A stretch of DNA of 64,000 nucleotides from Pseudomonas putida (GTDB lineage: Bacteria; Pseudomonadota; Gammaproteobacteria; Pseudomonadales; Pseudomonadaceae): contig NZ_CP016634.1 in NCBI RefSeq assembly GCF_002741075.1, positions 574,501 through 638,500 of the forward strand, given 5' to 3'. Positions 29,248-39,554 of the stretch are shown here, piece after piece (positions within the stretch are counted from its first letter, which is position 1; every line of letters begins with the position of its first letter). A model generated the notes under the pieces. That model made no database searches. It worked only from the letters and a program-made list of their open reading frames with translations, and was not told where the DNA came from. Position numbers and translations under genes: made by a program.

Positions 29248-30753
29248 ATGTGTGGCATCGTCGGTATCGTCGGTAAGTCGAACGTCAATCAGGCGCTGTA
29301 TGACGCGCTAACCGTGCTCCAGCACCGCGGCCAGGACGCTGCCGGTATCGTGACCAGCCACGACGGCCGGTTGTTCCTGCGCAAGGATAACGGCCTGGTG
29401 CGTGATGTTTTCCAGCAGCGCCACATGCAGCGCCTGGTTGGCCACATGGGCATTGGCCATGTCCGTTACCCGACTGCGGGCAGCTCCACCTCGGCCGAGG
29501 CGCAACCGTTCTACGTCAACTCGCCTTATGGCATCACCCTGGCGCACAACGGTAACCTGACCAACGTCGAGCAGTTGGCCAAGGAGATCTACGAATCGGA
29601 TCTGCGCCATGTCAACACCAACTCCGACTCGGAAGTGCTGCTGAACGTGTTCGCCCATGAGCTGGCCGTGCGCGGCAAGCTGCAGCCGACCGAGGACGAC
29701 GTGTTCGCCGCGGTCTCCCACGTGCACAGCCGCTGTGTGGGTGGCTACGCCGTGGTTGCGATGATCACAGGCTACGGCATCGTCGGCTTCCGTGACCCCA
29801 ACGGTATCCGTCCGGTCGTATTCGGCCAGCGTCATACCGACGAGGGCGTCGAGTACATGATCGCCTCCGAAAGCGTCGCCCTGGACGTGCTTGGCTTCAC
29901 CCTGATCCGTGACCTGGCGCCGGGCGAAGCGGTGTACATCACCGAGGAAGGCCAGCTGTTCACCAAACAGTGCGCCAACGATCCGAAGCTTCAGCCGTGC
30001 ATCTTCGAGCACGTCTACCTGGCGCGTCCGGACTCGATCATGGACGGCGTCTCGGTGTACAAGGCGCGTCTGCGCATGGGTGAAAAGCTGGCCGAGAAGA
30101 TCCAGCGCGAGCGCCCTGACCACGACATCGATGTGGTCATCCCGATCCCGGACACCAGCCGTACCGCTGCCCTGGAGCTGGCCAACCACCTGGGCGTGAA
30201 GTTCCGCGAAGGTTTCGTCAAGAACCGTTACATCGGCCGCACCTTCATCATGCCCGGCCAGGCTGCACGCAAGAAATCGGTGCGCCAGAAGCTCAACGCC
30301 ATCGAGTTGGAATTCCGCGGCAAGAACGTGATGCTGGTGGACGATTCCATCGTGCGTGGCACCACCTGCAAGCAGATCATCCAGATGGCCCGCGAAGCCG
30401 GCGCCAAGAATGTCTACTTCTGCTCCGCGGCCCCCGCGGTGCGCTACCCCAACGTCTACGGCATCGACATGCCGAGCGCTCACGAATTGATCGCCCACAA
30501 CCGTACCACCGAACAGGTGGCCGAGTTGATCGGCGCCGACTGGCTGGTCTACCAGGACCTGCCTGACCTGATCGAATCGGTCGGTGGCGGCAAGATCAAG
30601 ATCGAGCATTTCGATTGCGCGGTGTTCAATGGTGAATACGTCACCGGCGACATCGACGAAGCCTACCTTGAGCGTATCGAGCAGCAGCGCAACGATCTGG
30701 CCAAGGTCAAAAATCAGGCTGTCAGCGCGATCATCGACCTCTACAACAACTGA
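29248..30753 (+). CDS. purF: Amidophosphoribosyltransferase
   Basis: The first committed step of purine synthesis, converting PRPP and glutamine to phosphoribosylamine. It has 501 residues. The start ATG 29248 makes Cys2 (MCGIVGIVG) the N-terminal nucleophile after Met removal, so the upstream TTG at 29239 is wrong. The glutaminase half is followed by the PRTase half with the PRPP loop [12 protein letters not shown]. It follows cvpA by 42 bp. Confidence 0.97.
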   Translation: MCGIVGIVGKSNVNQALYDALTVLQHRGQDAAGIVTSHDGRLFLRKDNGLVRDVFQQRHMQRLVGHMGIGHVRYPTAGSSTSAEAQPFYVNSPYGITLAHNGNLTNVEQLAKEIYESDLRHVNTNSDSEVLLNVFAHELAVRGKLQPTEDDVFAAVSHVHSRCVGGYAVVAMITGYGIVGFRDPNGIRPVVFGQRHTDEGVEYMIASESVALDVLGFTLIRDLAPGEAVYITEEGQLFTKQCANDPKLQPCIFEHVYLARPDSIMDGVSVYKARLRMGEKLAEKIQRERPDHDIDVVIPIPDTSRTAALELANHLGVKFREGFVKNRYIGRTFIMPGQAARKKSVRQKLNAIELEFRGKNVMLVDDSIVRGTTCKQIIQMAREAGAKNVYFCSAAPAVRYPNVYGIDMPSAHELIAHNRTTEQVAELIGADWLVYQDLPDLIESVGGGKIKIEHFDCAVFNGEYVTGDIDEAYLERIEQQRNDLAKVKNQAVSAIIDLYNN

Positions 30754-30768
30754 TTTGGGAGCGACGGC

Positions 30769-31980
30769 ATGACCGATCAATGGGATGCCGGTCGACTGGA
30801 CAGTGACCTCGAGGGTGTCGGTTTCGACACCCTGGCGGTGCGCGCCGGTCAGAACCGTACACCGGAAGCCGAACACAGCGAAGCGCTGTTCCTGACGTCC
30901 AGCTATGTCTTCCGCACCGCCGCCGACGCGGCTGCGCGGTTTGCTGGCGAAACGCCCGGTAATGTCTATTCGCGTTACACCAACCCGTCCGTGCGCGCCT
31001 TCGAGGAACGTCTGGCGGCCATGGAAGGTGCCGAGCAGGCTGTGGGCACCTCCACCGGCATGGCGGCGATCCTGGCCGTGGTGATGTCCCTGTGCAGTGC
31101 CGGTGACCATGTCCTGGTGTCGCAGAGTGTGTTCGGCTCGACCATCAGCCTGTTCGAGAAGTACTTCAAGCGTTTCGGCGTGCAGGTGGATTACGTGCCG
31201 CTGGTCGACCTCAACGGTTGGGAAAAGGCCATCAAGGCCAACACCAAGCTGTTGATCGTCGAGTCGCCGTCCAACCCGCTGGCTGAACTGGTCGATATCG
31301 CTGCACTGGCCGAGATTGCCCACGCCCGTGGCGCGATGCTGGTCGTGGACAACTGTTTCAGTACCCCTGCATTGCAGCAGCCGCTCAAGCTCGGCGCCGA
31401 CATCGTGTTCCACTCCGCGACCAAGTTCATCGATGGCCAGGGCCGTTGCATGGGTGGCGTGGTGGCCGGACGCAGCGAGCAGATGAAAGAAGTGGTGGGT
31501 TTTCTGCGTACCGCTGGCCCAACGCTCAGCCCCTTCAACGCCTGGATCTTCACCAAAGGCCTGGAAACGCTCAAGCTGCGTATGCGCGCCCACTGCGAGA
31601 GCGCCCAGGCGCTGGCCGAGTGGCTGGAGAAGCAAGAGGGCGTGGAGAAGGTTCACTACGCCGGCCTGACGAGTCATCCGCAACACGAACTGGCCAAGCG
31701 CCAGATGAGTGGCTTCGGCGCGGTGGTCAGCTTCGAGGTCAAGGGCGGCAAAGAGGGCGCCTGGCGCTTCATCGATGCGACCCGGGTGATCTCCATCACC
31801 ACCAACCTGGGTGACAGCAAGACCACCATCGCCCACCCTGCGACTACCTCCCACGGGCGTCTTACGCCGCAGGAACGTGAAGCAGCGGGCATCCGCGACA
31901 GCCTGATTCGTGTCGCTGTCGGCCTGGAAGATGTGGCTGACCTACAAGCCGACCTGGCCCGCGGTCTGGCGGCGCTGTGA
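30769..31980 (+). CDS. metZ: O-succinylhomoserine sulfhydrylase
   Basis: A PLP enzyme of the Cys/Met metabolism family that makes homocysteine from O-succinylhomoserine and sulfide, the direct sulfhydrylation route used by Pseudomonas. It has 403 residues with the PLP lysine at about 219 in [11 protein letters not shown] and [17 protein letters not shown] near the start. It is 15 bp after purF and overlaps the SDR gene. MetZ rather than MetB is chosen on overall sequence and the known genus pathway. Confidence 0.93.
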   Translation: MTDQWDAGRLDSDLEGVGFDTLAVRAGQNRTPEAEHSEALFLTSSYVFRTAADAAARFAGETPGNVYSRYTNPSVRAFEERLAAMEGAEQAVGTSTGMAAILAVVMSLCSAGDHVLVSQSVFGSTISLFEKYFKRFGVQVDYVPLVDLNGWEKAIKANTKLLIVESPSNPLAELVDIAALAEIAHARGAMLVVDNCFSTPALQQPLKLGADIVFHSATKFIDGQGRCMGGVVAGRSEQMKEVVGFLRTAGPTLSPFNAWIFTKGLETLKLRMRAHCESAQALAEWLEKQEGVEKVHYAGLTSHPQHELAKRQMSGFGAVVSFEVKGGKEGAWRFIDATRVISITTNLGDSKTTIAHPATTSHGRLTPQEREAAGIRDSLIRVAVGLEDVADLQADLARGLAAL

Positions 31981-32750
31981 TCGACTGGAAGGGCGGTGAG
32001 CCGGACCACAATGGTCGGGTAGCCCTGGTCACCGGTGCCGCTCGCGGCATCGGCCTGGGCATCGCCGCCTGGCTGATCTGCGAGGGCTGGCAGGTGGTGC
32101 TCAGCGACCTGGACCGCGCGCGGGGTTCGAAGGTGGCCAAGGCCTTGGGCGACAATGCCTGGTTCGTATCCATGGATGTCGCCGACGAGGCACAGGTCAG
32201 CGCTGGCGTTTCCGAGGTACTGGCGCAGTTCGGTCGCCTGGATGCCTTGGTATGCAATGCCGCCATCGCCAATCCACACAACCAGACCCTCGAGAGCCTG
32301 TCGCTGGCTCAGTGGAGCAGGGTACTGGCGGTCAACCTGAATGGGCCGATGCTGTTGGCCAAGCACTGTGCGCCTTATCTGCGCGCCCATGGCGGGGCCA
32401 TCGTCAATCTGACCTCCACCCGTGCCCGACAGTCAGAGCCGGACTCCGAGGCTTACGCAGCGAGCAAGGGTGGCCTGTTGGCGCTGACCCATGCATTGGC
32501 CATGAGTCTTGGGCCGGAGATTCGCGTCAATGCGGTCAGCCCTGGCTGGATCGACGCCCGGGATCCTTCCCAGCGTCGTGCCGAACCGCTGACCGAGGCC
32601 GACCATGCCCAGCATCCGGCGGGCAGGGTGGGGACGGTGGAGGATGTCGCGGCGCTGGTGGCGTGGCTACTGTCGCGCCAGGCGGGGTTCGTCACCGGCC
32701 AGGAATTCGTGGTCGATGGCGGCATGAGCCGCAAGATGATCTACACCTGA
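31977..32750 (+). CDS. SDR-family oxidoreductase
   Basis: A 257-residue short-chain dehydrogenase with an N-terminal cofactor loop [17 protein letters not shown], a catalytic Ser in LTSTRARQS, a YAASK Tyr-Lys pair and a C-terminal [10 protein letters not shown]. The Asp in VVLSDLD after beta-2 suggests NAD preference. The GTG start (31977) overlaps the metZ stop, so it is translationally coupled. The substrate is unknown. Confidence 0.9.
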   Translation: MIDWKGGEPDHNGRVALVTGAARGIGLGIAAWLICEGWQVVLSDLDRARGSKVAKALGDNAWFVSMDVADEAQVSAGVSEVLAQFGRLDALVCNAAIANPHNQTLESLSLAQWSRVLAVNLNGPMLLAKHCAPYLRAHGGAIVNLTSTRARQSEPDSEAYAASKGGLLALTHALAMSLGPEIRVNAVSPGWIDARDPSQRRAEPLTEADHAQHPAGRVGTVEDVAALVAWLLSRQAGFVTGQEFVVDGGMSRKMIYT

Positions 32751-32779
32751 GCGGCACGCTATTCGTCATAAGCTGCAAG

Positions 32780-32808
32780 AGGGGACCGTGAGGTCCCTTC
32801 GTTGTTTG
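32780..32808 (+). terminator. Terminator after the SDR gene
   Basis: GGGACC and GGTCCC pair around GTGA (32782-32797), followed by TTCGTTGTTTG. It closes the purF-metZ-SDR run. Confidence 0.65.
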
Positions 32809-32904
32809 TAGGGCAGGACCGTGTACTACAAGCGGCAGGCGTTCCCTTGTCGCTCGTAACGCGCAGCTTTTTTGCCCTTTTTGAAAAAAAATCCAATGGG
32901 GCTA

Positions 32905-32933
32905 TTGACTTAGGTTCGGTACCTGCGTAAATT
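32905..32933 (+). promoter_or_regulatory. Promoter of the tRNA-Val/Asp array
   Basis: TTGACT (32905-32910), a 17-bp spacer and TAAATT (32928-32933) are followed by the GC-rich TCGCGGCCTC. An A-run upstream (32883-32892) may act as an UP element. This is a typical stable-RNA layout, 40 bp before tRNA-Val. Confidence 0.65.
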
Positions 32934-32974
32934 TCGCGGCCTCAGCGAAGCAAACGCACCAAGCAACACAGCGA

Positions 32975-33050
32975 GGGTGATTAGCTCAGCCGGGAGAGCA
33001 TCTGCCTTACAAGCAGAGGGTCGGCGGTTCGATCCCGTCATCACCCACCA
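32975..33050 (+). tRNA. tRNA-Val(TAC)
   Basis: A 76-nt cloverleaf with encoded CCA. The acceptor GGGTGAT pairs with ATCACCC, and the anticodon loop CTTACAA gives TAC. Confidence 0.98.
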
Positions 33051-33128
33051 CTTCCTGAGACGTTCCTGACCCAGGAGACTTCGAAAGAAGCTTCCTAATT
33101 GAGAGGAACCGGACGCAAGTCCATATGC

Positions 33129-33205
33129 GCAGCGGTAGTTCAGTCGGTTAGAATACCGGCCTGTCACGCCGGGGGTCGCGGGTTCGAGTCCCGTCCGCTG
33201 CGCCA
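33129..33205 (+). tRNA. tRNA-Asp(GTC), copy 1
   Basis: A 77-nt cloverleaf with encoded CCA. The acceptor GCAGCGG pairs with CCGCTGC, with discriminator G and anticodon GTC. Identical to copies 2 and 3. Confidence 0.98.
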
Positions 33206-33304
33206 CTTTTTCTTCAGATGGGTGTTTTCACCGGTCTGGGGTCTGAAGGCCAAGAGCACTTCAGGCCGATCCCAGTTTCAATCAGGCGAGAGCCTGAACG
33301 ATAC

Positions 33305-33381
33305 GCAGCGGTAGTTCAGTCGGTTAGAATACCGGCCTGTCACGCCGGGGGTCGCGGGTTCGAGTCCCGTCCGCTGCGCCA
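33305..33381 (+). tRNA. tRNA-Asp(GTC), copy 2
   Basis: Identical to copy 1. It is preceded by the hairpin leader CAGGCGAGAGCCTG and followed by a terminator hairpin; both flanks recur at copy 3. Confidence 0.98.
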
Positions 33382-33422
33382 TCTTCGTTTCGAGGTCCCA
33401 TGAACACCTCGAAGCAACAAAC

Positions 33423-33448
33423 AAAGCGATCAGCGTGTCGCTTTTTTT
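33423..33448 (+). terminator. Terminator between tRNA-Asp copies 2 and 3
   Basis: AAAGCGA and TCGCTTT pair around an 8-nt loop and run into seven T. It is U-tailed and looks functional, yet another tRNA-Asp lies 70 bp downstream. Confidence 0.8.
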
Positions 33449-33455
33449 GTGCCTG

Positions 33456-33478
33456 CCTTTCGAGCACTACTCGAAAGG
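33456..33478. repeat. 9-bp perfect hairpin between tRNA-Asp copies
   Basis: CCTTTCGAG and CTCGAAAGG around CACTA, located between the terminator and the duplicated leader of copy 3. It may be an RNA-processing site or part of the duplication junction. Confidence 0.6.
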
Positions 33479-33518
33479 ACAGATCCCAGTTTCAATCAGG
33501 CGTGAGCCTGAGCGATAC

Positions 33519-33595
33519 GCAGCGGTAGTTCAGTCGGTTAGAATACCGGCCTGTCACGCCGGGGGTCGCGGGTTCGAGTCCCGTCCGCTGCGCCA
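33519..33595 (+). tRNA. tRNA-Asp(GTC), copy 3
   Basis: Identical to copies 1 and 2. It lies exactly 214 bp from copy 2 and shares its leader and trailer, which indicates tandem duplication. Confidence 0.98.
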
Positions 33596-33635
33596 TCTTC
33601 GCTTCGAGGTCCCATGAACACCTCGGAGCAACAAG

Positions 33636-33660
33636 AAAGCGACCTTAGGGTCGCTTTTTT
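33636..33660 (+). terminator. Terminator of the tRNA-Val/Asp array
   Basis: AAAGCGACC and GGTCGCTTT pair around TTAG and run into TTT. Position and arm sequence parallel the terminator after copy 2. Confidence 0.85.
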
Positions 33661-33794
33661 GCTTTCCGGGCCCGCGTCATTCAAGCGAGCCTATTGGTCG
33701 GTTATATGAATTTTGCCCAGCCAAGCGTGCAACGCGGTTTCAGTGATTGGCCATGTGTTGCACAATAGGCGCAGTTTGTCCTACCCCGGAACCC

Positions 33795-34670
33795 ATGATG
33801 TCCAGAACCTCCGTCTTCGGTGCGCTCGGGCTAGCCCTTGTGCTGGCGGGCGTATCCGGTTGCTCCTCGAAGAAGCCTGCGATCTACGAGCACGAGAACT
33901 TCGACGACTCGGGCACCTTTTCGCGCAGCTTCCCGGTCAGCGAAGCCGGCTCGTGCGAGGCGGCCCGGCGCGCGCTGCTCAGCCAGGGTTACATCATCAC
34001 CAGCAGCGGTGCCAACCAGATCGCGGGTAACAAGAGCTTCCAGCAGAACGCCGAGAACCACCTGCAGATCAGCTTCAACATCACCTGCGTCCCGGACAGC
34101 GGTGATGAGCAGCGCTCTACCATGTTCGCCAACGCCTTGCAGGACCGTTATGCGCTGAAGAAGTCCAACACCTCCGCCAGCCTTGGCGTCGGTGTCCTGG
34201 GCTCGGTGTCCATGCCTATCGGTTCGACCGACGACTCCATGGTCAAGGTGGCCAGCGAGACCGTCACCGCACCGCAGTTCTACGAACGCTATTTCGCCTT
34301 GGTCGAAAGTTACCTGCCAAAGCCTAAAAAGGTGAAAAAAGCCCAGCCCAAGGTCGAGGCGCCCAAGCCAGAAAAGCCAGCTGCCGATTTGGGCTTGCCA
34401 GAGCAGGCTTCGGCACAGCCCGTGTCCGCGCCACTGGCAGCCAGTGCACCCACTTCGGCCCCTGAATCCGTACCGGCCCCTGCTCCGGTAGCCGCCCCGC
34501 TCGCAGTCGAAGCGCCTGCGGCCATCACGGCTCCTGCCAGTGAAGTGCCGGCGGCGCCCGTGGTCGATGATAGCCAGGGCTCGCAGCCTGTCGCCCCGCC
34601 CGCCGAGCCTGCACCGATTCAGGTGCAACAGGCGGTGCCAGTGACCGAGGCGGCTCCTGCCCCCCTGTAA
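33795..34670 (+). CDS. DUF2242-like outer-membrane lipoprotein
   Basis: A 291-residue lipoprotein precursor: a signal peptide, then a lipobox-like VSGC with Cys23 when read from ATG 33795 (a second ATG is next to it). Serines follow the Cys, so outer membrane sorting is expected. The globular part (about 25-190; NFDDSGTFSRSFPVS, NHLQISFNITCVPD) resembles the DUF2242 family of Pseudomonas. The C-terminal third is a Pro/Ala/Val-rich low-complexity tail, perhaps a periplasmic spacer. Function unknown. It is a single-gene unit, with a GC hairpin 35 bp downstream. Confidence 0.75.
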   Translation: MMSRTSVFGALGLALVLAGVSGCSSKKPAIYEHENFDDSGTFSRSFPVSEAGSCEAARRALLSQGYIITSSGANQIAGNKSFQQNAENHLQISFNITCVPDSGDEQRSTMFANALQDRYALKKSNTSASLGVGVLGSVSMPIGSTDDSMVKVASETVTAPQFYERYFALVESYLPKPKKVKKAQPKVEAPKPEKPAADLGLPEQASAQPVSAPLAASAPTSAPESVPAPAPVAAPLAVEAPAAITAPASEVPAAPVVDDSQGSQPVAPPAEPAPIQVQQAVPVTEAAPAPL

Positions 34671-34704
34671 GCTGGCAGCCTTTGTGGTTCGCTTGTGGCC
34701 AGAT

Positions 34705-34725
34705 AAGGCGCCGTGAGTGCGCCTT
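34705..34725 (+). terminator. Hairpin after the lipoprotein gene
   Basis: AAGGCGC and GCGCCTT pair around a 7-nt loop. No T-run follows beyond the arm, so termination is only likely. Confidence 0.5.
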
Positions 34726-34858
34726 GGGAGCCTTTAGTTACCTAACTTCCTGATTGCCTGCTACGTTTATCCTTCATCAGGGTGTCATGAAATGTTCACG
34801 CCGCCTGCTTAGCGTGACGGCATGACCCGGCAGATGAATGAGAAGAGAAGGCACGCCA

Positions 34859-34945
34859 ATGGATGACTATCAGGAAGAGTTGCTCGAGTACCAGGCCTAC
34901 GAGCTGGATCCTACGGAGCCGGCGGACGACGCCACCGAGCTCTAG
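34859..34945 (+). CDS. 28-residue highly acidic microprotein
   Basis: An ORF of 28 codons begins MDDYQEELLEYQAYELD and ends TEL, with AGAAGG placed 8 bp upstream as a good SD. It contains 11 Asp/Glu and no Lys/Arg. It is too short for usual ORF calling but isolated from neighbours in a 290-bp gap, and I have an unconfirmed memory of similar tiny acidic Pseudomonas proteins. It may mimic a nucleic acid or bind a basic partner; function unknown. Confidence 0.55.
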   Translation: MDDYQEELLEYQAYELDPTEPADDATEL

Positions 34946-34960
34946 CTTTTCACACAGACC

Positions 34961-36001
34961 CTAGCCCACCCGCCGCCGATTGCGGCGAAACTCCCCCGGT
35001 GTCAGGCCGGTCCAGCGCTTGAATGCGCGCTGGAAGGCCTCTGCCGACGCAAATCCCAATAGATAAGCAATTTCTCCGAAGGCCAGCTCCGTATCGCGGA
35101 TGTAGGTTTCGGCGAGGTCGCGGCGTGTGTCATTGAGCAGATTGCGAAACCGTGTGCCTTCCTCGGCCAGCTTGCGACGCAGGGTCCAGGTGGGCAGTTG
35201 CAGGTGGCGCGCCACGGCTTCGAGATCCGGTTCCTGGCCACCATTGAGCAATGGGCCGAGCAGATGGGTGATGCGTTCGCCCAAGCTGCGCACGCGGGTA
35301 CGTTGGGCCAGTTCCGCTTCGCACAGCTGCAACAGGTGCTGCCAGGTGCTGGGGCAATGTTGGCGGTTGGGCAAGTCGAGGGTGGCGCGATCCAGGCGTA
35401 ATTGGTTGCTGGATGCTCCGAACTGCACCGAGGTTGCACTCAGCGCTTGGTATTGGGCTGCATAGCTGGGGGCTTGGAACTCGATCTCCATGCGCTCGGC
35501 CTGTACCGGGTGGCCTGCCAGGTGCGAGAGCTGGGCTAGCCAGCCGGCCAGCAGCGAGTCGACCACGAAGCGGTTGTAGGCGTTGTAGGGGCTGATCGAG
35601 TAGAAGCGCAGCCAGGCGCCATGGGCGTCCTCCAGGAAGCTCGACTGGCCTCGATAATTGGCGGCATACAATGGCTCGAAGTGCAGCAGGACGCGCGCGG
35701 CCTCGCCGAGCGTCGGGGCTTGGGCGGCGGTGACGCCCGCCAGGCCTGCCTGGGCCAGGCGGCTCAGGCGGCCCATGTGCAGGCCCAAGGCCGGCTCGCC
35801 GCACAGCTCGATTGCGGCATGACCCAAGTGCATGTAGCGCGGAATCGACAATCGCGCGCCGGCCTCGGCCAGGCGCGTATCGTCCAAACCGTAGCGGCCC
35901 AGGAGTGGGGCAGGGTCGTGCCCCAGCTGTTGGAGCGCCTCACCCAGTGGCTGGACGAAGCCTACCGAGAGTTCGCCCAGGCGTACGCGAGGCCGGGTCA
36001 T
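34961..36001 (-). CDS. AraC-family regulator with arabinose-binding-like N-terminal domain (OruR/ArgR-like architecture)
   Basis: A 346-residue regulator. The N-terminal two-thirds match the PF12625-type domain (VGFVQPLGEALQQLGHDPAPLLGRYGL; LGHAAIELCGEPALGLHMG), and the C-terminal AraC double HTH ends FGEIAYLLGFASAEAFQRAF then RWTGLTPGEFRR. The start ATG 36001 is four bases after the stop of the upstream nitrilase-like gene, so the two are likely co-transcribed; an SD is not obvious. A longer frame into the upstream gene is rejected. It may control its partner or the nearby fadH gene; relatives respond to amino acids or lipids. Confidence 0.85.
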   Translation of the reverse strand: MTRPRVRLGELSVGFVQPLGEALQQLGHDPAPLLGRYGLDDTRLAEAGARLSIPRYMHLGHAAIELCGEPALGLHMGRLSRLAQAGLAGVTAAQAPTLGEAARVLLHFEPLYAANYRGQSSFLEDAHGAWLRFYSISPYNAYNRFVVDSLLAGWLAQLSHLAGHPVQAERMEIEFQAPSYAAQYQALSATSVQFGASSNQLRLDRATLDLPNRQHCPSTWQHLLQLCEAELAQRTRVRSLGERITHLLGPLLNGGQEPDLEAVARHLQLPTWTLRRKLAEEGTRFRNLLNDTRRDLAETYIRDTELAFGEIAYLLGFASAEAFQRAFKRWTGLTPGEFRRNRRRVG

Positions 36002-36005
36002 GGGA

Positions 36006-37124
36006 TTACAACCAGAGATTGAGCAGGCGAGCGCCCTTGCTGGGGCTGCCGGCCAGGTGCGTACCTGCCTGATTGGCAAAGCCCTGGCCATCGCTGCCTT
36101 GTTCCCAGAACTGGCCGCGCAGGAAAACGCTCAGGCTGGGGGTGGTGCTGTTGGCTGTCAGGGTCAGCTGCTGCCAGGCCGTCTGTTCGCTGACTTCGCC
36201 ACGCCGCAGTGGCAATTCGGCCGTCGCGTCCTGGTGGCGGTTGCCACGCCAAGGCGTGTTCCAGGTGTCCTTGCCGCTGAGGAAAACAGGGTTGGCGATC
36301 ATATCCACCGATTGCTGCGCCAGTTGGCGGTAGTTTTCCGGATACCAGCTGTCGCTGCCCACCAGCACGCCCAGGCGGCCAGCCGGGGTCTGGATGACCT
36401 GCAGAGGGAACTTGCGGCCATGGTGGACATAGCGACGCACTTCGCTGTCTGGATACTGCTGCCGTTGGGGTTGGCCCAGTACCGAGCCGTCGCCGCCGAA
36501 CACCAGGCTGCTGTTGAACAACGGGCCGCTGCCAGGGCGCAGTACGCCGTGGTCCAGGTAGGGCGCGGGCAGGACGATGGAGCCGGCCACCAGCGTCACG
36601 CCGAACTCCTTGGCCAGTCCACCGAACAGTTGCTGGTAGTCGCTGGCCATCTGTTCGGCTTTCATCCGCAGGTGGGCGTCGGAGCGGCGATCGTCACCCG
36701 TGGCGGTGAGCATGGCCAGGCCATAGCGCAGTGGGTTGCTTACCTCCAGCCACTGCCAGGCCTCGTGGCGCTGGGTGACCTGGTACAACTCGTTTTTTTC
36801 ACCACGGGCCCAGAGCCAGGTGCCGATGTGCTCCGGCAGCACCACTACCGTACGCGGGCCGACCAGGCCTTGGGCGCGGGCCTGCTCCAGGTAGGCTGAA
36901 AGCTTGCGGTGCAGGCGTTGCAGGTTCTGGTAATCGCCTGGGTAGAGCACAGGTTCGATACCCAGCAGGTTGCCGTGTTCACCCGGTATACCCTGGTTGA
37001 GCGCCAGTTCGATACGCAAATCGGAAAGGTAGTGGCCTTCCGGGCGCTGCATCGTCCAGAAGCCATAGCCGCAGAGGGCGGCGATCATCACCAGCGCCAG
37101 AGCGCCTGCCAGGAGTTTTCGCAT
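36006..37124 (-). CDS. Membrane-anchored carbon-nitrogen hydrolase-like protein lacking the catalytic Cys
   Basis: A protein of about 372 residues with an N-terminal signal anchor (LLAGALALVMIAALCGYGFW) and a nitrilase-fold body. The catalytic Glu is present in VVVLPEHIGTW. The nucleophile loop, usually C-Y-D-x-x-x-P, reads GSDSWYP, so Gly stands at the Cys position, and the expected Lys region shows Arg instead. It is therefore probably inactive as an amidase, or the fold is used for binding. The start is uncertain: ATG 37124 or GTG 37145, neither with a strong SD. Upstream partner of the AraC gene. Confidence 0.7.
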   Translation of the reverse strand: MRKLLAGALALVMIAALCGYGFWTMQRPEGHYLSDLRIELALNQGIPGEHGNLLGIEPVLYPGDYQNLQRLHRKLSAYLEQARAQGLVGPRTVVVLPEHIGTWLWARGEKNELYQVTQRHEAWQWLEVSNPLRYGLAMLTATGDDRRSDAHLRMKAEQMASDYQQLFGGLAKEFGVTLVAGSIVLPAPYLDHGVLRPGSGPLFNSSLVFGGDGSVLGQPQRQQYPDSEVRRYVHHGRKFPLQVIQTPAGRLGVLVGSDSWYPENYRQLAQQSVDMIANPVFLSGKDTWNTPWRGNRHQDATAELPLRRGEVSEQTAWQQLTLTANSTTPSLSVFLRGQFWEQGSDGQGFANQAGTHLAGSPSKGARLLNLWL

Positions 37125-37218
37125 GAAGCGCCAGGGCACCTTCACTGTCTAGGGTGTCCTAGGGTAGACCCGCTGTGCAGGAGGATCAATAAGTTGTCAG
37201 TTTCGATCATTGAGCGTG

Positions 37219-37236
37219 TTCAAACGGCTGTTTAAT
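37219..37236. promoter_or_regulatory. Candidate PsrA operator upstream of fadH
   Basis: CAAAC-GGCT-GTTTA (37221-37234) fits the palindromic PsrA motif (G/C)AAAC-N2-4-GTTT(G/C) except for the last base. PsrA is the Pseudomonas repressor of fatty acid degradation genes, so a site 72 bp before fadH makes sense. Assigned by motif only. Confidence 0.5.
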
Positions 37237-37250
37237 GTCGATGTCTATAA

Positions 37251-39344
<2,094 letters not shown>

Positions 39345-39554
39345 TCGGCCGGGATCGCGGGGGGGGCGCCTTGCGCCCCACGCGTGACGCTCGGCGCTAC
39401 AGGATCAATGCACACCGGGGCTTGGCGTGCACCTTCCACAATCCACTGCATCCTGGCTTGGGAAGTTTCCTCAAAACGCTCGGAAATGTCGCCTATTTGA
39501 GTATTCAGCACAGCGCATAGGCTCTTGGGCTACCCGGATCTATGAGAGCGCTGC

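Noticed and set aside
29308..31854. 848-codon open frame antisense to purF and metZ
   Set aside because: Same reason; both plus-strand genes carry intact catalytic motifs, while this frame has no recognisable domain.
33099..33617. Three short frames repeating the same peptide over tRNA-Asp genes
   Set aside because: They are translations of the identical tRNA copies and their duplicated flanks, not protein repeats.
32975..33660. Integration hot spot next to tRNA genes
   Set aside because: No integrase, no partial tRNA 3' end copy (att duplicate) apart from the complete tandem tRNA-Asp genes, and core genes lie on both sides.
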